Below, in pieces: positions 1 to 10,029 of a stretch of 37,089 nt of DNA. This stretch comes from Candidatus Nezhaarchaeota archaeon WYZ-LMO8. Its GTDB lineage: Archaea > Thermoproteota > Methanomethylicia > Nezhaarchaeales > WYZ-LMO8. The stretch spans positions 1 to 37,089 of the forward strand of contig QNVF01000009.1 of assembly GCA_004347965.1 (NCBI GenBank). The letters run 5' to 3'. Under the pieces are notes generated by a model. That model did no database searches and was not told the DNA's origin. It saw only the letters and a program-made list of their open reading frames with translations. How positions within the stretch are numbered: the stretch's first letter is position 1; each line of letters starts with the position of its first letter. The translations under genes were made by a program, and so were the position numbers.

Positions 1-491
1 GAGTCTCTCAGGATCTTTCCTCTCTCAGCTAAACCAATACCAGCAGTGCTTATAACTATCCTGTCCACCTTACCTCTAGGCATAACTTTAAAGTCTCCAT
101 GTATCACTGCAGCTCCGACCTCCTCAACAGTTTCATTCATCGACTTTATGATTCTCTCTAAATCATCGAGGGAAAATCCCTCTTCAACTATTATGGAGTC
201 CATTATTGCTAAAGGTCTCGCACCCATGACCGCCAAATCATTTATGGTACCAGCTGCTGCAAGCCTTCCAATATCTCCTCCAGGAAAGAATATGGGGTCA
301 ACGGTATGACCATCCATCGTCAAGACCACCTCATAATCTCCAAGAGGTATCGTAGCTCCATCATCCATAGCATCCAGGCCAATTCCATCAAATACCCTCC
401 TTTGACTTATGTTATTTATGATGACGTTTTTGATGAGCTCGACCATTATGGTTCCGCCTGCACCATGTGCTAGCAGGACTTCTCTGCTCAC
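1..491 (-). CDS. hypE: Hydrogenase expression/formation protein HypE (AIR synthase-related), 3' end truncated by window edge; GTG start
   Basis: Reverse-strand translation VSREVLLAHGAGGTIMVELIKN...DDGATIPLGDYEVVLTMDGHTVDPIFFPGGDIGRLAAAGTINDLAVMGARPLAIMDS matches HypE motifs (HGAGG, FFPGGDIG, GTxNDLAVMGA). Not listed in the ORF track. Confidence 0.85.
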   Translation of the reverse strand, partial: MSREVLLAHGAGGTIMVELIKNVIINNISQRRVFDGIGLDAMDDGATIPLGDYEVVLTMDGHTVDPIFFPGGDIGRLAAAGTINDLAVMGARPLAIMDSIIVEEGFSLDDLERIIKSMNETVEEVGAAVIHGDFKVMPRGKVDRIVISTAGIGLAERGKILRD

Positions 492-566
492 AAAGCCCCC
501 CTCATCTGCATAAAGCTTATAACCCCTTGTTTTTGAATTTTCCTCACTATACTTCAACAGTATGGA

Positions 567-962
567 GTGGTCGAGTTAATGCCTCAATACCATGGCAGGG
601 ACCTAAGAAAACCAACAGGGGGTAAGATAAGACCTCATAGGAAGAAGAGGAAGTACGAGATGGGAGAGGATCCCATTGAGACCTTGCCTGCAGAGCAGGA
701 AAGTAGAATCAAGAAGAGAGTGAGAGGGGGAAACATAAAGATAAGCCTTAAGTATGCTGCATACGCCAATGTTCTAGACCCTGAGACCAATAAGGTCTAC
801 AAGCTTAAGATACTAAGGGTTAAGGAGAACCCTGCAAGCGTCGACTATTCTCGTCGAGGTGTGATAACTAGGGGGGCAGTAATTGAAACAGAGAAGGGGC
901 TTGCGAAAGTTACTTCTAGACCCGGCCAGGACGGCGTTGTAAACGCTGTATTACTTAAGTAA
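567..962 (+). CDS. rps8e: 30S ribosomal protein S8e (ATG at 579 is an alternative start)
   Basis: QYHGRDLRKPTGGK... and C-terminal ITRGAVIETEKGLAKVTSRPGQDGVVNAVL are typical of S8e. Confidence 0.95.
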   Translation: MVELMPQYHGRDLRKPTGGKIRPHRKKRKYEMGEDPIETLPAEQESRIKKRVRGGNIKISLKYAAYANVLDPETNKVYKLKILRVKENPASVDYSRRGVITRGAVIETEKGLAKVTSRPGQDGVVNAVLLK

Positions 963-972
963 ATGAGAGAAG

Positions 973-1284
973 GTGAAGACCATAATAGGTGATAGAAGCC
1001 GGATATTGATTTACCCTTGCTACTTAGATATCAACAAAAGCGAGTCTCTTGGAAGAAAGGTCCCTAAGAAGTATGCAGTGCCATCACCAAAAATCGAGGA
1101 GATATTTAGAGCAGCTCAACAATTAAATCTAGACCCCATGATCGAAGAAAAGCCGCATTCTTCTTGGTGGTGGGAAGAAGCATCAAGAGTATCTGTTAGG
1201 AAAGTGGCATCAAAGAGAAGCATTCTTATAATGATAGCCCGGAAGATTATGGAAGAGAGAAGAATTAAGGTGGGGGAGAAATAG
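973..1284 (+). CDS. srp19: Signal recognition particle 19 kDa protein
   Basis: IYPCYLDINKSESLGRKVPKKYAV...SKRSILIMIARKI matches archaeal SRP19. Confidence 0.92.
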   Translation: MKTIIGDRSRILIYPCYLDINKSESLGRKVPKKYAVPSPKIEEIFRAAQQLNLDPMIEEKPHSSWWWEEASRVSVRKVASKRSILIMIARKIMEERRIKVGEK

Positions 1285-1387
1285 GACTTTTGCACCTCTT
1301 ACGAGACCTTTTAAACCTAAATTAAGGAGCCCACATAGTTTCCTCAAGAAACCTTTATATTGAATTATTAAGAATATTCTCCCCGTC

Positions 1388-1657
1388 ATGAAGGAGACAA
1401 TAACTCTCCTAGGATCCGTACTTCACAAGTCAAAGAGCAATAAACTTGTGGTTAAAAGTTCTTCTAAGATCATCCCTAAGATAGGTGACCTAGTTTACGA
1501 CGACAAGGGCAGGATTGTAGGCTCAATATACGATGTGATAGGACTCGAGTCATCACCCTACATACTAATCAAGCCACTAAGTGAAGTAAGCCCGGATGAC
1601 TTAGAGCAAGTTAAAAAAGTTTATGTGATGTCTTCTTTCAAAGGTATTAGGAGATGA
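1388..1657 (+). CDS. gar1: H/ACA RNA-protein component Gar1
   Basis: LGSVLHKSKSNKLVVKS...GDLVYDDKGRIVGSIYDVIGLESSPYILIKP; directly upstream of tfb, a common archaeal order. Confidence 0.88.
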   Translation: MKETITLLGSVLHKSKSNKLVVKSSSKIIPKIGDLVYDDKGRIVGSIYDVIGLESSPYILIKPLSEVSPDDLEQVKKVYVMSSFKGIRR

Positions 1658-1661
1658 GGAG

Positions 1662-2591
1662 ATGAAGGATCAACTGATCGATGAATCCGAGTTTAAATGT
1701 CCTGAGTGTGGAAGCACAGAGTTTTTCAGGGACTACAATCGTGCTGAAATGGCTTGTGCTAAGTGCGGGCTTGTAATAAGTGAACGTCTCATGGATTTAG
1801 GTCCTGAGTGGAGAGCTTTTGATTCTGAGCAGCAGGATAAGAGAGCTAGAGCAGGAGCTCCGTTAACACTCACGATTCACGATAAGGGGCTTTCAACAGT
1901 CATAAATTGGCATGGTAACGATAAGGCTTCAAGAAATATTAGTCCAGCTAAGAGAATGCAAATATATAAGTTAAAGAAGTGGCAGCAAAGATCAAGAGTT
2001 TCAAATACCTTCGAAAGGAACTTAACCTATGCTCTATCAGAGTTAGACAGGATAGCGTCTCAATTAGGCCTTCCAAGAAATGTGAGGGAGACTGCAGCAA
2101 TCCTCTATAGAAGAATGATTGAGGCTAGGATGATAAGGGGGAGGTCCATCGAGAGCATGGTTGCTGCTGTTATCTATGCTGCGTGTAGACAGAGTAAGAT
2201 CCCAAGAACACTTGACGAAATATCTCAGGCTTCTAACGTAAAGAAGCGGGAAGTGGGGAAAAGCTATAGACTCCTCTTGAGAACTCTCTTAGCAAAGATC
2301 ACGCCTATGGTATCGATAAACTTCATACCCCGTCTCGTTAACAAACTGAACCTTTCACATGATGTTCAAAGACTTGCCATAACCATTTTGGAGAAAGCGA
2401 GAAACATGGGCCTAACTTCTGGTAGGGGCCCTATGAGCATCGCTGCAGCATCCATCTACATAGCTTGTGTACTTCAACAAGTTAAATGCACTCAAAGGGA
2501 TATAGCCTCCTCGGCTAACGTGACTGAGGTCACAATACGTAATAGATACCAAGAACTTATGCGAAAGCTTGAATTTATAGTAACAATATAA
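1662..2591 (+). CDS. tfb: Transcription initiation factor B (TFB/TFIIB)
   Basis: N-terminal zinc ribbon CPECGSTEF...CAKCGLV, B-reader GPEWRAF, two cyclin folds. Confidence 0.97.
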   Translation: MKDQLIDESEFKCPECGSTEFFRDYNRAEMACAKCGLVISERLMDLGPEWRAFDSEQQDKRARAGAPLTLTIHDKGLSTVINWHGNDKASRNISPAKRMQIYKLKKWQQRSRVSNTFERNLTYALSELDRIASQLGLPRNVRETAAILYRRMIEARMIRGRSIESMVAAVIYAACRQSKIPRTLDEISQASNVKKREVGKSYRLLLRTLLAKITPMVSINFIPRLVNKLNLSHDVQRLAITILEKARNMGLTSGRGPMSIAAASIYIACVLQQVKCTQRDIASSANVTEVTIRNRYQELMRKLEFIVTI

Positions 2592-2599
2592 CTCCTACT

Positions 2600-2962
2600 G
2601 TGAAGCAAGGTAAGAAGACGAGCGAGGACCTTTATGAAAAGGCTCTTGAGATAATAAGGAATGCGGGTCCTCAAGGAATTCTGCAGCGAGATCTATGGAA
2701 GGCTCTAAAAGTTAGTAGCCGTGAAGGCTCACGCATAGCTTCGACGTTAGAAAAAAGAAGCTTAATCATAAGGGAGCGCGTCCTTCAAGGGCGTTTCAAG
2801 ACCTTTAAGTTGATAGCTGTCTCCAACAATCTTAAAACAAGCTTAGAGGCGATAGGTGGCTGCCCCTGCTTTTCATGCACAAACTTGCTACGTTGTGGTA
2901 GTGGACAACAAATAAGCCCTGAGAACTGTGAGGACTTAACGGAGTGGTTATTGAAATCGTGA
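2600..2962 (+). CDS. TFE-beta-like protein (RPC39/RPC34-type winged helix plus C-terminal Cys cluster)
   Basis: N-terminal winged helix (AGPQGILQRDLWKAL...EGSRIASTLEKRSLI) and C-terminal CPCFSCTNLLRCGSGQQISPENCEDLTEWL, resembling the FeS domain of archaeal TFE-beta; adjacent to tfb. Confidence 0.75.
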   Translation: MKQGKKTSEDLYEKALEIIRNAGPQGILQRDLWKALKVSSREGSRIASTLEKRSLIIRERVLQGRFKTFKLIAVSNNLKTSLEAIGGCPCFSCTNLLRCGSGQQISPENCEDLTEWLLKS

Positions 2963-2976
2963 GTTATTGATGAACC

Positions 2977-3612
2977 ATGTCGAGACGATGGCGAGCTGAG
3001 AGGTCAAAAGACCATTTTCACAAGATGGCAAAGAAATTGGGTTTCAGATCTCGTGCAGCCTTTAAACTCTTGGAAATCAATAAAAAGTTCGGTATTTTAA
3101 AGAGGGGTTACGTGGTTCTAGATGTGGGAGCCTATCCTGGAGGATGGCTGCAAGTAGCATCCAAAATAGTTGGTTCTACAGGCTTAGTTATAGGCATAGA
3201 TTTAAGACCTATAAGCAAGATGAGTGCACCCAACGTTAAGACCGTAATTGGTGATGTATGTGATGAGAGCCTTCATGATAAACTTGCAAGCATGATATCT
3301 CGTAAGATTGATGTGATATTATCTGATGCAGCACCTAAACTAACAGGAGTATGGTCGACAGATATAGCTCGACACTCTCACATAATTTACTGTATCCTCA
3401 AACTTGCTAACAAACTACTCAGGAAGGGAGGTACAGCCGTAATAAAGGCTTTTCAAGGAGAAGAATTAAACGAACTACTAATGGATATACGAAGTCTCTT
3501 TGGTGATGTACGTCTCTTTAAACCTAAGGCTTCACGACAGAGGAGTAGGGAAGTTTACTTAATATGTACTAGCTTCCATGGAGGTAACGATATAAATAGA
3601 GATGCTGCATAG
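2977..3612 (+). CDS. rlmE: FtsJ/RlmE-family rRNA 2'-O-ribose methyltransferase
   Basis: RSRAAFKLLEINKKF...VLDVGAYPGGWLQVA...DVILSDAAPKLTGVWSTD: Rossmann SAM-binding and FtsJ motifs. Confidence 0.9.
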   Translation: MSRRWRAERSKDHFHKMAKKLGFRSRAAFKLLEINKKFGILKRGYVVLDVGAYPGGWLQVASKIVGSTGLVIGIDLRPISKMSAPNVKTVIGDVCDESLHDKLASMISRKIDVILSDAAPKLTGVWSTDIARHSHIIYCILKLANKLLRKGGTAVIKAFQGEELNELLMDIRSLFGDVRLFKPKASRQRSREVYLICTSFHGGNDINRDAA

Positions 3613-3627
3613 AATGGATTACTGACC

Positions 3628-4812
3628 ATGTACATAAAGGTACCTCTTAAACTATTCTATGAAGGCAAGGTTAAGCTGCTATTACCCGATGACGAACTAC
3701 TAGGAGAGGAAGAAGCTAGAAGAATAGTCTTCTACAACCCCGTCATGTCCTTCTCCCGTGACTTCTCCATATGCATATTAAAGGCCTATGCAAAGTTGAA
3801 GGGGAAGAGGTATCTACGAATAGCTGAGCCATTGACTGCTAGTGGTGTTAGAGGTATTAGATATGCTAAGGAAGTTGAAGAAGTAGGTGAAGTGATAATC
3901 TCAGATGTTAACCCAATAGCCGTAAGGTTAGCGAGAATTAACGTCGTGTTGAACCAAGTACATGAGAAGATCGTTGTGAAGTTGTTCGATGCAAATACAT
4001 TGCTGTCTAGATATGGTGCTAGAGGTAAGAGGTTCGACTTCGTAGATATAGACCCCTTTGGCTCTCCATCTCCTTACGTAGATTCCGCTATAAGATCAAC
4101 TTCGATAGGAGGTGTTATAGCCTTAACGGCCACGGACATGCCTCCTCTTTGCGGTGTTTATCCTCACGTTGCTCTAAGACGTTATGGAGGTTTATCGTTA
4201 AGAACTGAGTACTGCCATGAACTCGCAGTAAGACTGGTACTAGGTCTTCTAGCTAGAGAAGCTGGTAAATACGAGCTCTCCATAAAACCTTTGATTGCTC
4301 ATAGCACGAGGCACTATATAAGGGTCTTCGTTGAGCTGTCCTCCTCGAAGAACGCCGCAACAAACATGGGCTACATATATCATTGTCACAAATGCTTGAA
4401 TAGACTTGTTGTTAGGTTTAAGGATTTATCTTCCACGAGAACTGAATGTGAAAGGTGTCATACGCAAATGGATGTTGCAGGTCCTCTATGGATAAGCTCA
4501 ATATTTGATAAGGCCTTCTGCGAAGAGACCCTCAAGATAGCTGAATCCTCAAATATGTCAAGCAAGAAGGAGCTTAGTAAGATTTTGAGATTGATAGTGA
4601 GTGAGGCTGATGGCCCTCCAACCTTCTATACGATCGATGCTATTTCTCATAAGTACAAGTTGAAGCAGCCCAAGATACAGCGCTTGATTGAGACTCTTCG
4701 CTCTCACGGCTTTTATGCTTCTCCAACACACTTTAACTTTAAAGGATTTAGATTCAATGGCGATATTGCTGAGCTAATCAAGATACTAGCTTGGCATGCT
4801 CGTCTTAACTAG
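3628..4812 (+). CDS. trm1: tRNA (guanine(26)-N(2))-dimethyltransferase
   Basis: FYNPVMSFSRDFSI, EPLTASGVRGIRYAKE, DFVDIDPFGSPSPYVDSA, LTATDMPPLCG are Trm1 motifs. Confidence 0.95.
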   Translation: MYIKVPLKLFYEGKVKLLLPDDELLGEEEARRIVFYNPVMSFSRDFSICILKAYAKLKGKRYLRIAEPLTASGVRGIRYAKEVEEVGEVIISDVNPIAVRLARINVVLNQVHEKIVVKLFDANTLLSRYGARGKRFDFVDIDPFGSPSPYVDSAIRSTSIGGVIALTATDMPPLCGVYPHVALRRYGGLSLRTEYCHELAVRLVLGLLAREAGKYELSIKPLIAHSTRHYIRVFVELSSSKNAATNMGYIYHCHKCLNRLVVRFKDLSSTRTECERCHTQMDVAGPLWISSIFDKAFCEETLKIAESSNMSSKKELSKILRLIVSEADGPPTFYTIDAISHKYKLKQPKIQRLIETLRSHGFYASPTHFNFKGFRFNGDIAELIKILAWHARLN

Positions 4813-5775
4813 CTCATCAGGGTTAGTTATGCCTTCAAGATCTTGAGCGCTTATGATCCCTTCTTCGTGAAGGACTTTTCGTGTCACAATAAGACCTCCC
4901 ACCTTGGCAACCTCAGCCACATCCCTCAATACCTCTATCTCCTCTCTAAATCTATTACTAAGAGTCTCAATAGTCAAGATCAGTATGACTTTGCCCCTTT
5001 CACCATTCTTCTTAGCTATGAGATTGAAGGGAGCATCCTTAAATCTAAAAATGGAGAACCCAAGTCTCAATAGCTTTGAGGCCACCTCTTCTTGCAACCT
5101 CCACCTCCTACTTCTACTGATTATTGGCCTTCTCTCGCTTTCCTTAACTTCAGCTACCATGACGTCGCTTAAGATATCCACAGGTTTAAAAACCTTTAAT
5201 GCCTCTTCTTCACCCACGTACATGCTAAGGACTTCATAGAGCTTTGAGGCAACATCGATCGTCGCGTCTATCTCATCTTTCTCGTATTCGTAAATAGCTT
5301 TTCTTGAAACCCCTACAAGGTTAGCTAGATCTCCCAACGATAAGCCTATCTTTTCACGTTTTTCCCTCAACTTCTTACCATCAATCCTTACATACAATCT
5401 TCCACCTTTGTAGTAAACATAGTGTTTTTTCCCTTCAAAGTGTTCTCTGAGAGCATCAGGATGAACTATGTAAACTCCTTGTTTCTCATAAACTACCTCT
5501 CTATCTATATCGTGAGCCCCCTCTTTTTCTCCAACAATAAGTGGGGTAGCCCTTAAGGCATAACCCGCCCTCTTAATCTCCAAAGTACAACAACCTTTTA
5601 ATTCGTTGACGTCATTGAGGGCCTTAATCAAAACCAATGAGTCTCCACTCCTAGCAACAATGTTTATGGAGCTTCTCTCATTTGCATAAGGCTTTGAGGT
5701 TTCAAACCCACTTTCATGCAGTGCCTCAATAGTTTTAGCTAGGACTCTCTCTATGGGCACAGAGTTGCCCCTCAT
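4786..5775 (-). CDS. Archaeal XRE/HTH-type transcriptional regulator
   Basis: HTH segment GKKLREKREKIGLSLGDLANLVGVSRKAIYEYEKDEIDATIDVASKLYEVL within a larger protein of the archaeal putative HTH regulator type. Confidence 0.8.
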   Translation of the reverse strand: MRGNSVPIERVLAKTIEALHESGFETSKPYANERSSINIVARSGDSLVLIKALNDVNELKGCCTLEIKRAGYALRATPLIVGEKEGAHDIDREVVYEKQGVYIVHPDALREHFEGKKHYVYYKGGRLYVRIDGKKLREKREKIGLSLGDLANLVGVSRKAIYEYEKDEIDATIDVASKLYEVLSMYVGEEEALKVFKPVDILSDVMVAEVKESERRPIISRSRRWRLQEEVASKLLRLGFSIFRFKDAPFNLIAKKNGERGKVILILTIETLSNRFREEIEVLRDVAEVAKVGGLIVTRKVLHEEGIISAQDLEGITNPDELVKTSMPS

Positions 5776-6236
5776 TCCATACTGGGGACAAAACCTATAA
5801 CAGTTGTGGTTCTCAATCTACTACGCAAAATAGCTACGTAAGGTTTGTATAGAAAAGCTTTACCGTCATGGCGGTACACTGCCTCTTGGCCTAGAACTTT
5901 ATCTATAACTTGAACCTCTAAGTCCCCTCCACATATCATGTAAACACCTTCTCCCATCTCTATCATGCGTAGTATAATGATAGGTAACCTCAACTTGCCG
6001 TGATGTTGAGCTGGTAATATGTTAGCTATCATTTCAAGCTCTCTCTTATCCATTATAAGTTCGTCACCGGATTTTGTTAAAACCTTTGGTTCATCCATCT
6101 CTAACAGTTCTTTCAAAGTTTTGCTATCTCTAGGTAAATGATCATTTATCTTCTCAATCTCTTTTGCTAATATTCTGCTTACTCTATCTATAAAGTCTCT
6201 CTTAAGGTCTCTCATATCAGTTAACAACGTGTTCAC
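5772..6236 (-). CDS. UPF0216/DUF61 family protein
   Basis: NDHLPRDSKTLKELLEMDEPKVLTKSGDELIMDKRELEMIANILPAQHHGKLRLPIIILR resembles the UPF0216 family; overlaps neighbours by 4 nt on each side. Confidence 0.75.
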   Translation of the reverse strand: MNTLLTDMRDLKRDFIDRVSRILAKEIEKINDHLPRDSKTLKELLEMDEPKVLTKSGDELIMDKRELEMIANILPAQHHGKLRLPIIILRMIEMGEGVYMICGGDLEVQVIDKVLGQEAVYRHDGKAFLYKPYVAILRSRLRTTTVIGFVPSME

Positions 6237-6922
6237 GTCCTACGTGCCAGTATCATTGCATGATCAACGTCGTAAGGCTCTAAGTGCACTACATGGACTA
6301 TTTCAAACCCTCCATCCCTTAAAGTCTCCATCTCCCTCTTGTAAACCTCTGAGGGCTCTTTAGTGACATCAATGCTTCTAGCCTTTATCGCTAGGAAAGC
6401 CCAACCACCTTTTTTGAGGTAAAAATCAGCATTGTCCACAAGAATCTTGCCTTGATAAGGTTGTGCAACGTCTTGGTATATGACATCTACCTCCTCCACT
6501 AGATGAGCATACTCAGCTGGTAAGCGTGCATCTGCTAGTATAGGTATGACATTTCTTCGGTGCTTAGCTACTCTCTCAAGGAACTCTCTCATAACCCTAG
6601 GGGAGAACTCTACACCATACACGCGCCCCTCAATACCGATTATATCAGAAACGTGGGAACATGTAGTTCCTGATGCTACTCCTAAATATAGAACCTTAAC
6701 GCCCTCGTTTAGAGGAGAAGTCTTTAGTCCCTTCATGAATGCTGCTGCAAGCTTAGATCTATAAGCATCCCATAGCCTAAGCTCCACAATTCCATGCTGG
6801 ATAAGGGTCTCGCCATAAACTTTGATTCCAGGAGCTAGATTGCGAGTTGCTAATCTTATACTACCATCATCCATCTCGACAACGTACACTCCACTTATAC
6901 TTTCGTGAGCTCTCACCTTCAC
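6233..6922 (-). CDS. flpA: Fibrillarin, box C/D RNP methyltransferase
   Basis: RLWDAYRSKLAAA, VLYLGVASGTTCSHVSDIIG, VYGVEFSPRVMRE, VDVIYQDVAQPYQ. Confidence 0.97.
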   Translation of the reverse strand: MKVRAHESISGVYVVEMDDGSIRLATRNLAPGIKVYGETLIQHGIVELRLWDAYRSKLAAAFMKGLKTSPLNEGVKVLYLGVASGTTCSHVSDIIGIEGRVYGVEFSPRVMREFLERVAKHRRNVIPILADARLPAEYAHLVEEVDVIYQDVAQPYQGKILVDNADFYLKKGGWAFLAIKARSIDVTKEPSEVYKREMETLRDGGFEIVHVVHLEPYDVDHAMILARRT

Positions 6923-8133
6923 TTGCTCTTCCCCTCCTTCTTAGCTTTCTTTGGAACTTTCTTCTCTATGGTCTTCTTAGGTGGAGTCTTGTAAGCCTCC
7001 TTTATCTCTTTTATCCTATTCTTCAAGTCTTCCTTTAATTCGTCAGCCACATACTCTCCAGTAAAGAAGTCAACTCGAGCAGCTATTGCTATCTTTCCAG
7101 CCAATGCTCTAGCTATTTTACCCCTCTGCCACTTAGGTGATTTGTGTATTTCGGGGTACTGGAATATCACGCCATGCTTGGGAGGTTTACTTCCACTTCT
7201 TAGCGCTCTGAAGAGGGCTTTCTCAGCACCTAGCAATTGAATGGTGCTTGCAGGTAGTTTTGCTAATCTTTCTAATCCACCAGCAAGAGCTATGAGCCTA
7301 GCTCCCAAGACTGGACCGACTAGCTCCTTTAAGTTGGGGGCAACTTCGCCCATGACTTCATCTACGTATCTTCGTAGCCTCTCATTTACTTCGTAAAGTT
7401 TGAGGACTATGGAGGCAACGTCTCTTACAGCATCTACGTCTTTTTGTAGGATGTTGGCTCCAAGAGAGGTACCAGCCTCTAGGATCTTGGACATCTTGTC
7501 TCTTAGAGGGCCAAGCTTCTCTAAAACTTCCTTCTTCTTTATGCCATCTCTATGTCCTATGAGGATTAATGCCTTCACGAAATCTTCATGGTCTTTAATG
7601 GTGTTGCCAAGCTCAGGAAAGTGTACTCCATACCACTCTCTCAGCCTTGAAGCTAGTATGTTGAGCACCTTCTCGATTTCATCTATACAAGAGACTGCTT
7701 GAGCTACAAGCAGATCTCTTTTCTCAACAGCTTCAACTATTCTTCTAGCACTTAGATTGAAGGCTACTCTATGGAGAATTTTCAAAACTTTATCTTCACT
7801 TTCATCGTAACCAATCTTCACCGCAAGCTTAAACAATCGAGATCTTATAGATTTAGCCACCTTATTCGGAGCCTCTATTTTCACATTTTGAAAACCTGAA
7901 TTAACAAGAGCTTGTGCAACCTTAGGATCTTCGACTACAAGTTCATCAATGCCAAGCTTTTGAGCTTTCTCACATAACTCCTTGACTTCATCGATACCCT
8001 CCCCTTTACTTAGTAGGTAAAGTTTGTTCACCTGTTCTTCGTAGTCCTTCGGGAACAAGGCCTTTTCGAGCACCTCTCCTTCATCATTGCACAGTAGTAA
8101 GCCCATGAAGCTGCCTACAACGTAGCCCTTCAT
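6919..8133 (-). CDS. nop5: Nop5/Nop56-58 C/D box RNP scaffold protein
   Basis: LVGPVLGARLIALAGGLERLAKLPASTIQLLGAEKALFRAL (NOP domain); Lys-rich C-terminus; overlaps fibrillarin gene by 4 nt. Confidence 0.97.
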   Translation of the reverse strand: MKGYVVGSFMGLLLCNDEGEVLEKALFPKDYEEQVNKLYLLSKGEGIDEVKELCEKAQKLGIDELVVEDPKVAQALVNSGFQNVKIEAPNKVAKSIRSRLFKLAVKIGYDESEDKVLKILHRVAFNLSARRIVEAVEKRDLLVAQAVSCIDEIEKVLNILASRLREWYGVHFPELGNTIKDHEDFVKALILIGHRDGIKKKEVLEKLGPLRDKMSKILEAGTSLGANILQKDVDAVRDVASIVLKLYEVNERLRRYVDEVMGEVAPNLKELVGPVLGARLIALAGGLERLAKLPASTIQLLGAEKALFRALRSGSKPPKHGVIFQYPEIHKSPKWQRGKIARALAGKIAIAARVDFFTGEYVADELKEDLKNRIKEIKEAYKTPPKKTIEKKVPKKAKKEGKSK

Positions 8134-8209
8134 ATCTTCTTCCTCTCTCTTTCCGACTTTAGTTAAATGGTTACCATGATAATATATAACTGTTTTCTAT
8201 TAAATTAAG

Positions 8210-9124
8210 GTGGTAATTGTGAGCCTGGAAGTAACAATAGCTTCACTTACTCTTCGGCATCCAATAATGTTGGCATCAGGGATACTGGGGACATCACCAT
8301 TCATGCTTATTAAAGCGTATAAAGCTGGAGCCTCGGCTGTAGTTACGAAGTCTCTCACTATAAATCCGAGAAATGGGTATCCGAACCCAGTAATAGTTGA
8401 GCTTCGCTTCGGCTTATTGAATGCAATAGGCCTTGCTAACCCTGGCGTGGAGAACTACCTTGCTGAGTGCCTTGAGATTAAAAACATGTTGACACGAATT
8501 CCCATAGTGTTTAGTATTGCGGGAACTAAAGTGGAGGAGTACGTGAGAGCAGCTCAACTAATATCTGAGACGAATTTGGGTAAAGCCTTAGAGCTAAACT
8601 TATCTTGTCCTCACGTTCAAGAAACAAGGTTCTTCACTGAAGACCCTAAACTAGCTGCTCAAGCAGTTAGATCTGTCTGTGACGTCACGTCACTGCCAGT
8701 ATTTGTGAAGTTGGGTTTATCCACAAATTTAATGGACGTCGCTGAAGCTGTTGTGAAGCACGGGGCATCAGCCATCACGGCCATAAATTCTATAAAAGCA
8801 ATGGTAATAGACATAAATGCCAAGAGACCTATACTTTCATCGATTTATGGAGGTCTCTCAGGACCAGCAATTAAGCCCATAGCTTTGAGAGTGATATATG
8901 AACTCTACGAGAACTTTAGCATACCCCTAATAGGGGTTGGCGGGATAACTAAGTGGCAGGACGTCGTAGAGTTCCTAGTGGCTGGAGCAACAGCAGTTCA
9001 AGTTGGCACTGCGATTTACAAGCGAGGCTTTAAAGTATTTAAAGAACTTGTAATAGGCTTGCAAAAATACATGGAGAATGAGGGCATTAAAGACGTTAGA
9101 GATTTGGTGGGGCTAGCTCACTGA
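8210..9124 (+). CDS. pyrD: Dihydroorotate dehydrogenase, catalytic subunit
   Basis: LRHPIMLASGILG, AVVTKSLT, NAIGLANPGVE, LNLSCPH, PVFVKLGLS, GVGGITKWQDVVEFLVAGATAVQVGTAIY. Confidence 0.93.
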   Translation: MVIVSLEVTIASLTLRHPIMLASGILGTSPFMLIKAYKAGASAVVTKSLTINPRNGYPNPVIVELRFGLLNAIGLANPGVENYLAECLEIKNMLTRIPIVFSIAGTKVEEYVRAAQLISETNLGKALELNLSCPHVQETRFFTEDPKLAAQAVRSVCDVTSLPVFVKLGLSTNLMDVAEAVVKHGASAITAINSIKAMVIDINAKRPILSSIYGGLSGPAIKPIALRVIYELYENFSIPLIGVGGITKWQDVVEFLVAGATAVQVGTAIYKRGFKVFKELVIGLQKYMENEGIKDVRDLVGLAH

Positions 9125-9125
9125 G

Positions 9126-9968
9126 GTGGTGGCTAGGTACTACGTTAAAGGCATCATAACAAGCAAGAAAAGGGAATCAGAAAACGTATTTTCTCACACT
9201 ATATATTTCGAAGATAGCAAGATGCTACGGAAACTAAAGCCTGGACGTTTCGTAATGGTGTGGCTTCCTGGATGTGATGAATTTCCTCTCTCCCCATCAT
9301 TTTACGACCACGTATCTTCAACTATGAGGCTTACATTTAGAATTGTGGGGCTAGGAACTAAGACATTAGCATCACTAAATCCTGGTCAAGCAATCTTTGT
9401 CAGGGGTCCTTACGGCAATGGCTTCATAATGCCACCCATTACTAAATCATCAAGCGAAAAATCAATTCTTGTAGTTGGTGGAGGTGTAGGAATTGCACCA
9501 CTAGTACCTTTAATCAGAGCTCTAACGAGTACCTCCCTGAATTTACATGTCATCTGCGGCTTTAAGAGCGCTATCGACACCTTCTTCGTTGATGAAATAT
9601 CTAAGTTTATAGGAGAAAATTTAACGGTGACAACGGATGATGGAAGCATGGGCATTAGAGGAACAGCTATTGACGCTGTCGAGGAACTTCTCAAGCAGAA
9701 GAACTTCTTTTACGCATTTGCTTGTGGTCCTGAACCAATGCTCTTCAAGCTCCATAAAATGCTATTGAATAAGGAAGTACCTCACCAAATGCTTCTCGAA
9801 AGATACGTAAAGTGTGCTTTAGGTGTTTGTGGCTCATGCACCATAGATGGTTTACGGTTATGCAAGGAAGGACCAGTCTTCAACGACACCATACTAAGAA
9901 GGTTGAGCGAATTTGGTCGCTTTAAACGTCTAGCATCTGGCATTAGGGAACTCATAATTGATAGCTAA
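9126..9968 (+). CDS. pyrK: Dihydroorotate dehydrogenase electron transfer subunit (FAD/2Fe-2S)
   Basis: VGGGVGIAPLVPLIRAL and CALGVCGSCTIDGLRLCKEGPVF (2Fe-2S ligands); follows pyrD. Confidence 0.92.
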   Translation: MVARYYVKGIITSKKRESENVFSHTIYFEDSKMLRKLKPGRFVMVWLPGCDEFPLSPSFYDHVSSTMRLTFRIVGLGTKTLASLNPGQAIFVRGPYGNGFIMPPITKSSSEKSILVVGGGVGIAPLVPLIRALTSTSLNLHVICGFKSAIDTFFVDEISKFIGENLTVTTDDGSMGIRGTAIDAVEELLKQKNFFYAFACGPEPMLFKLHKMLLNKEVPHQMLLERYVKCALGVCGSCTIDGLRLCKEGPVFNDTILRRLSEFGRFKRLASGIRELIIDS

Positions 9969-10029
9969 AACCAGCACATTTATATTGGAGGCTTTTCTAG
10001 TAATGATGAAGAAGAGCCGGTGGTAGACT

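Noticed and set aside
46-309. 87-aa plus-strand ORF
   Set aside because: Antisense to the clearly recognisable hypE reading frame.
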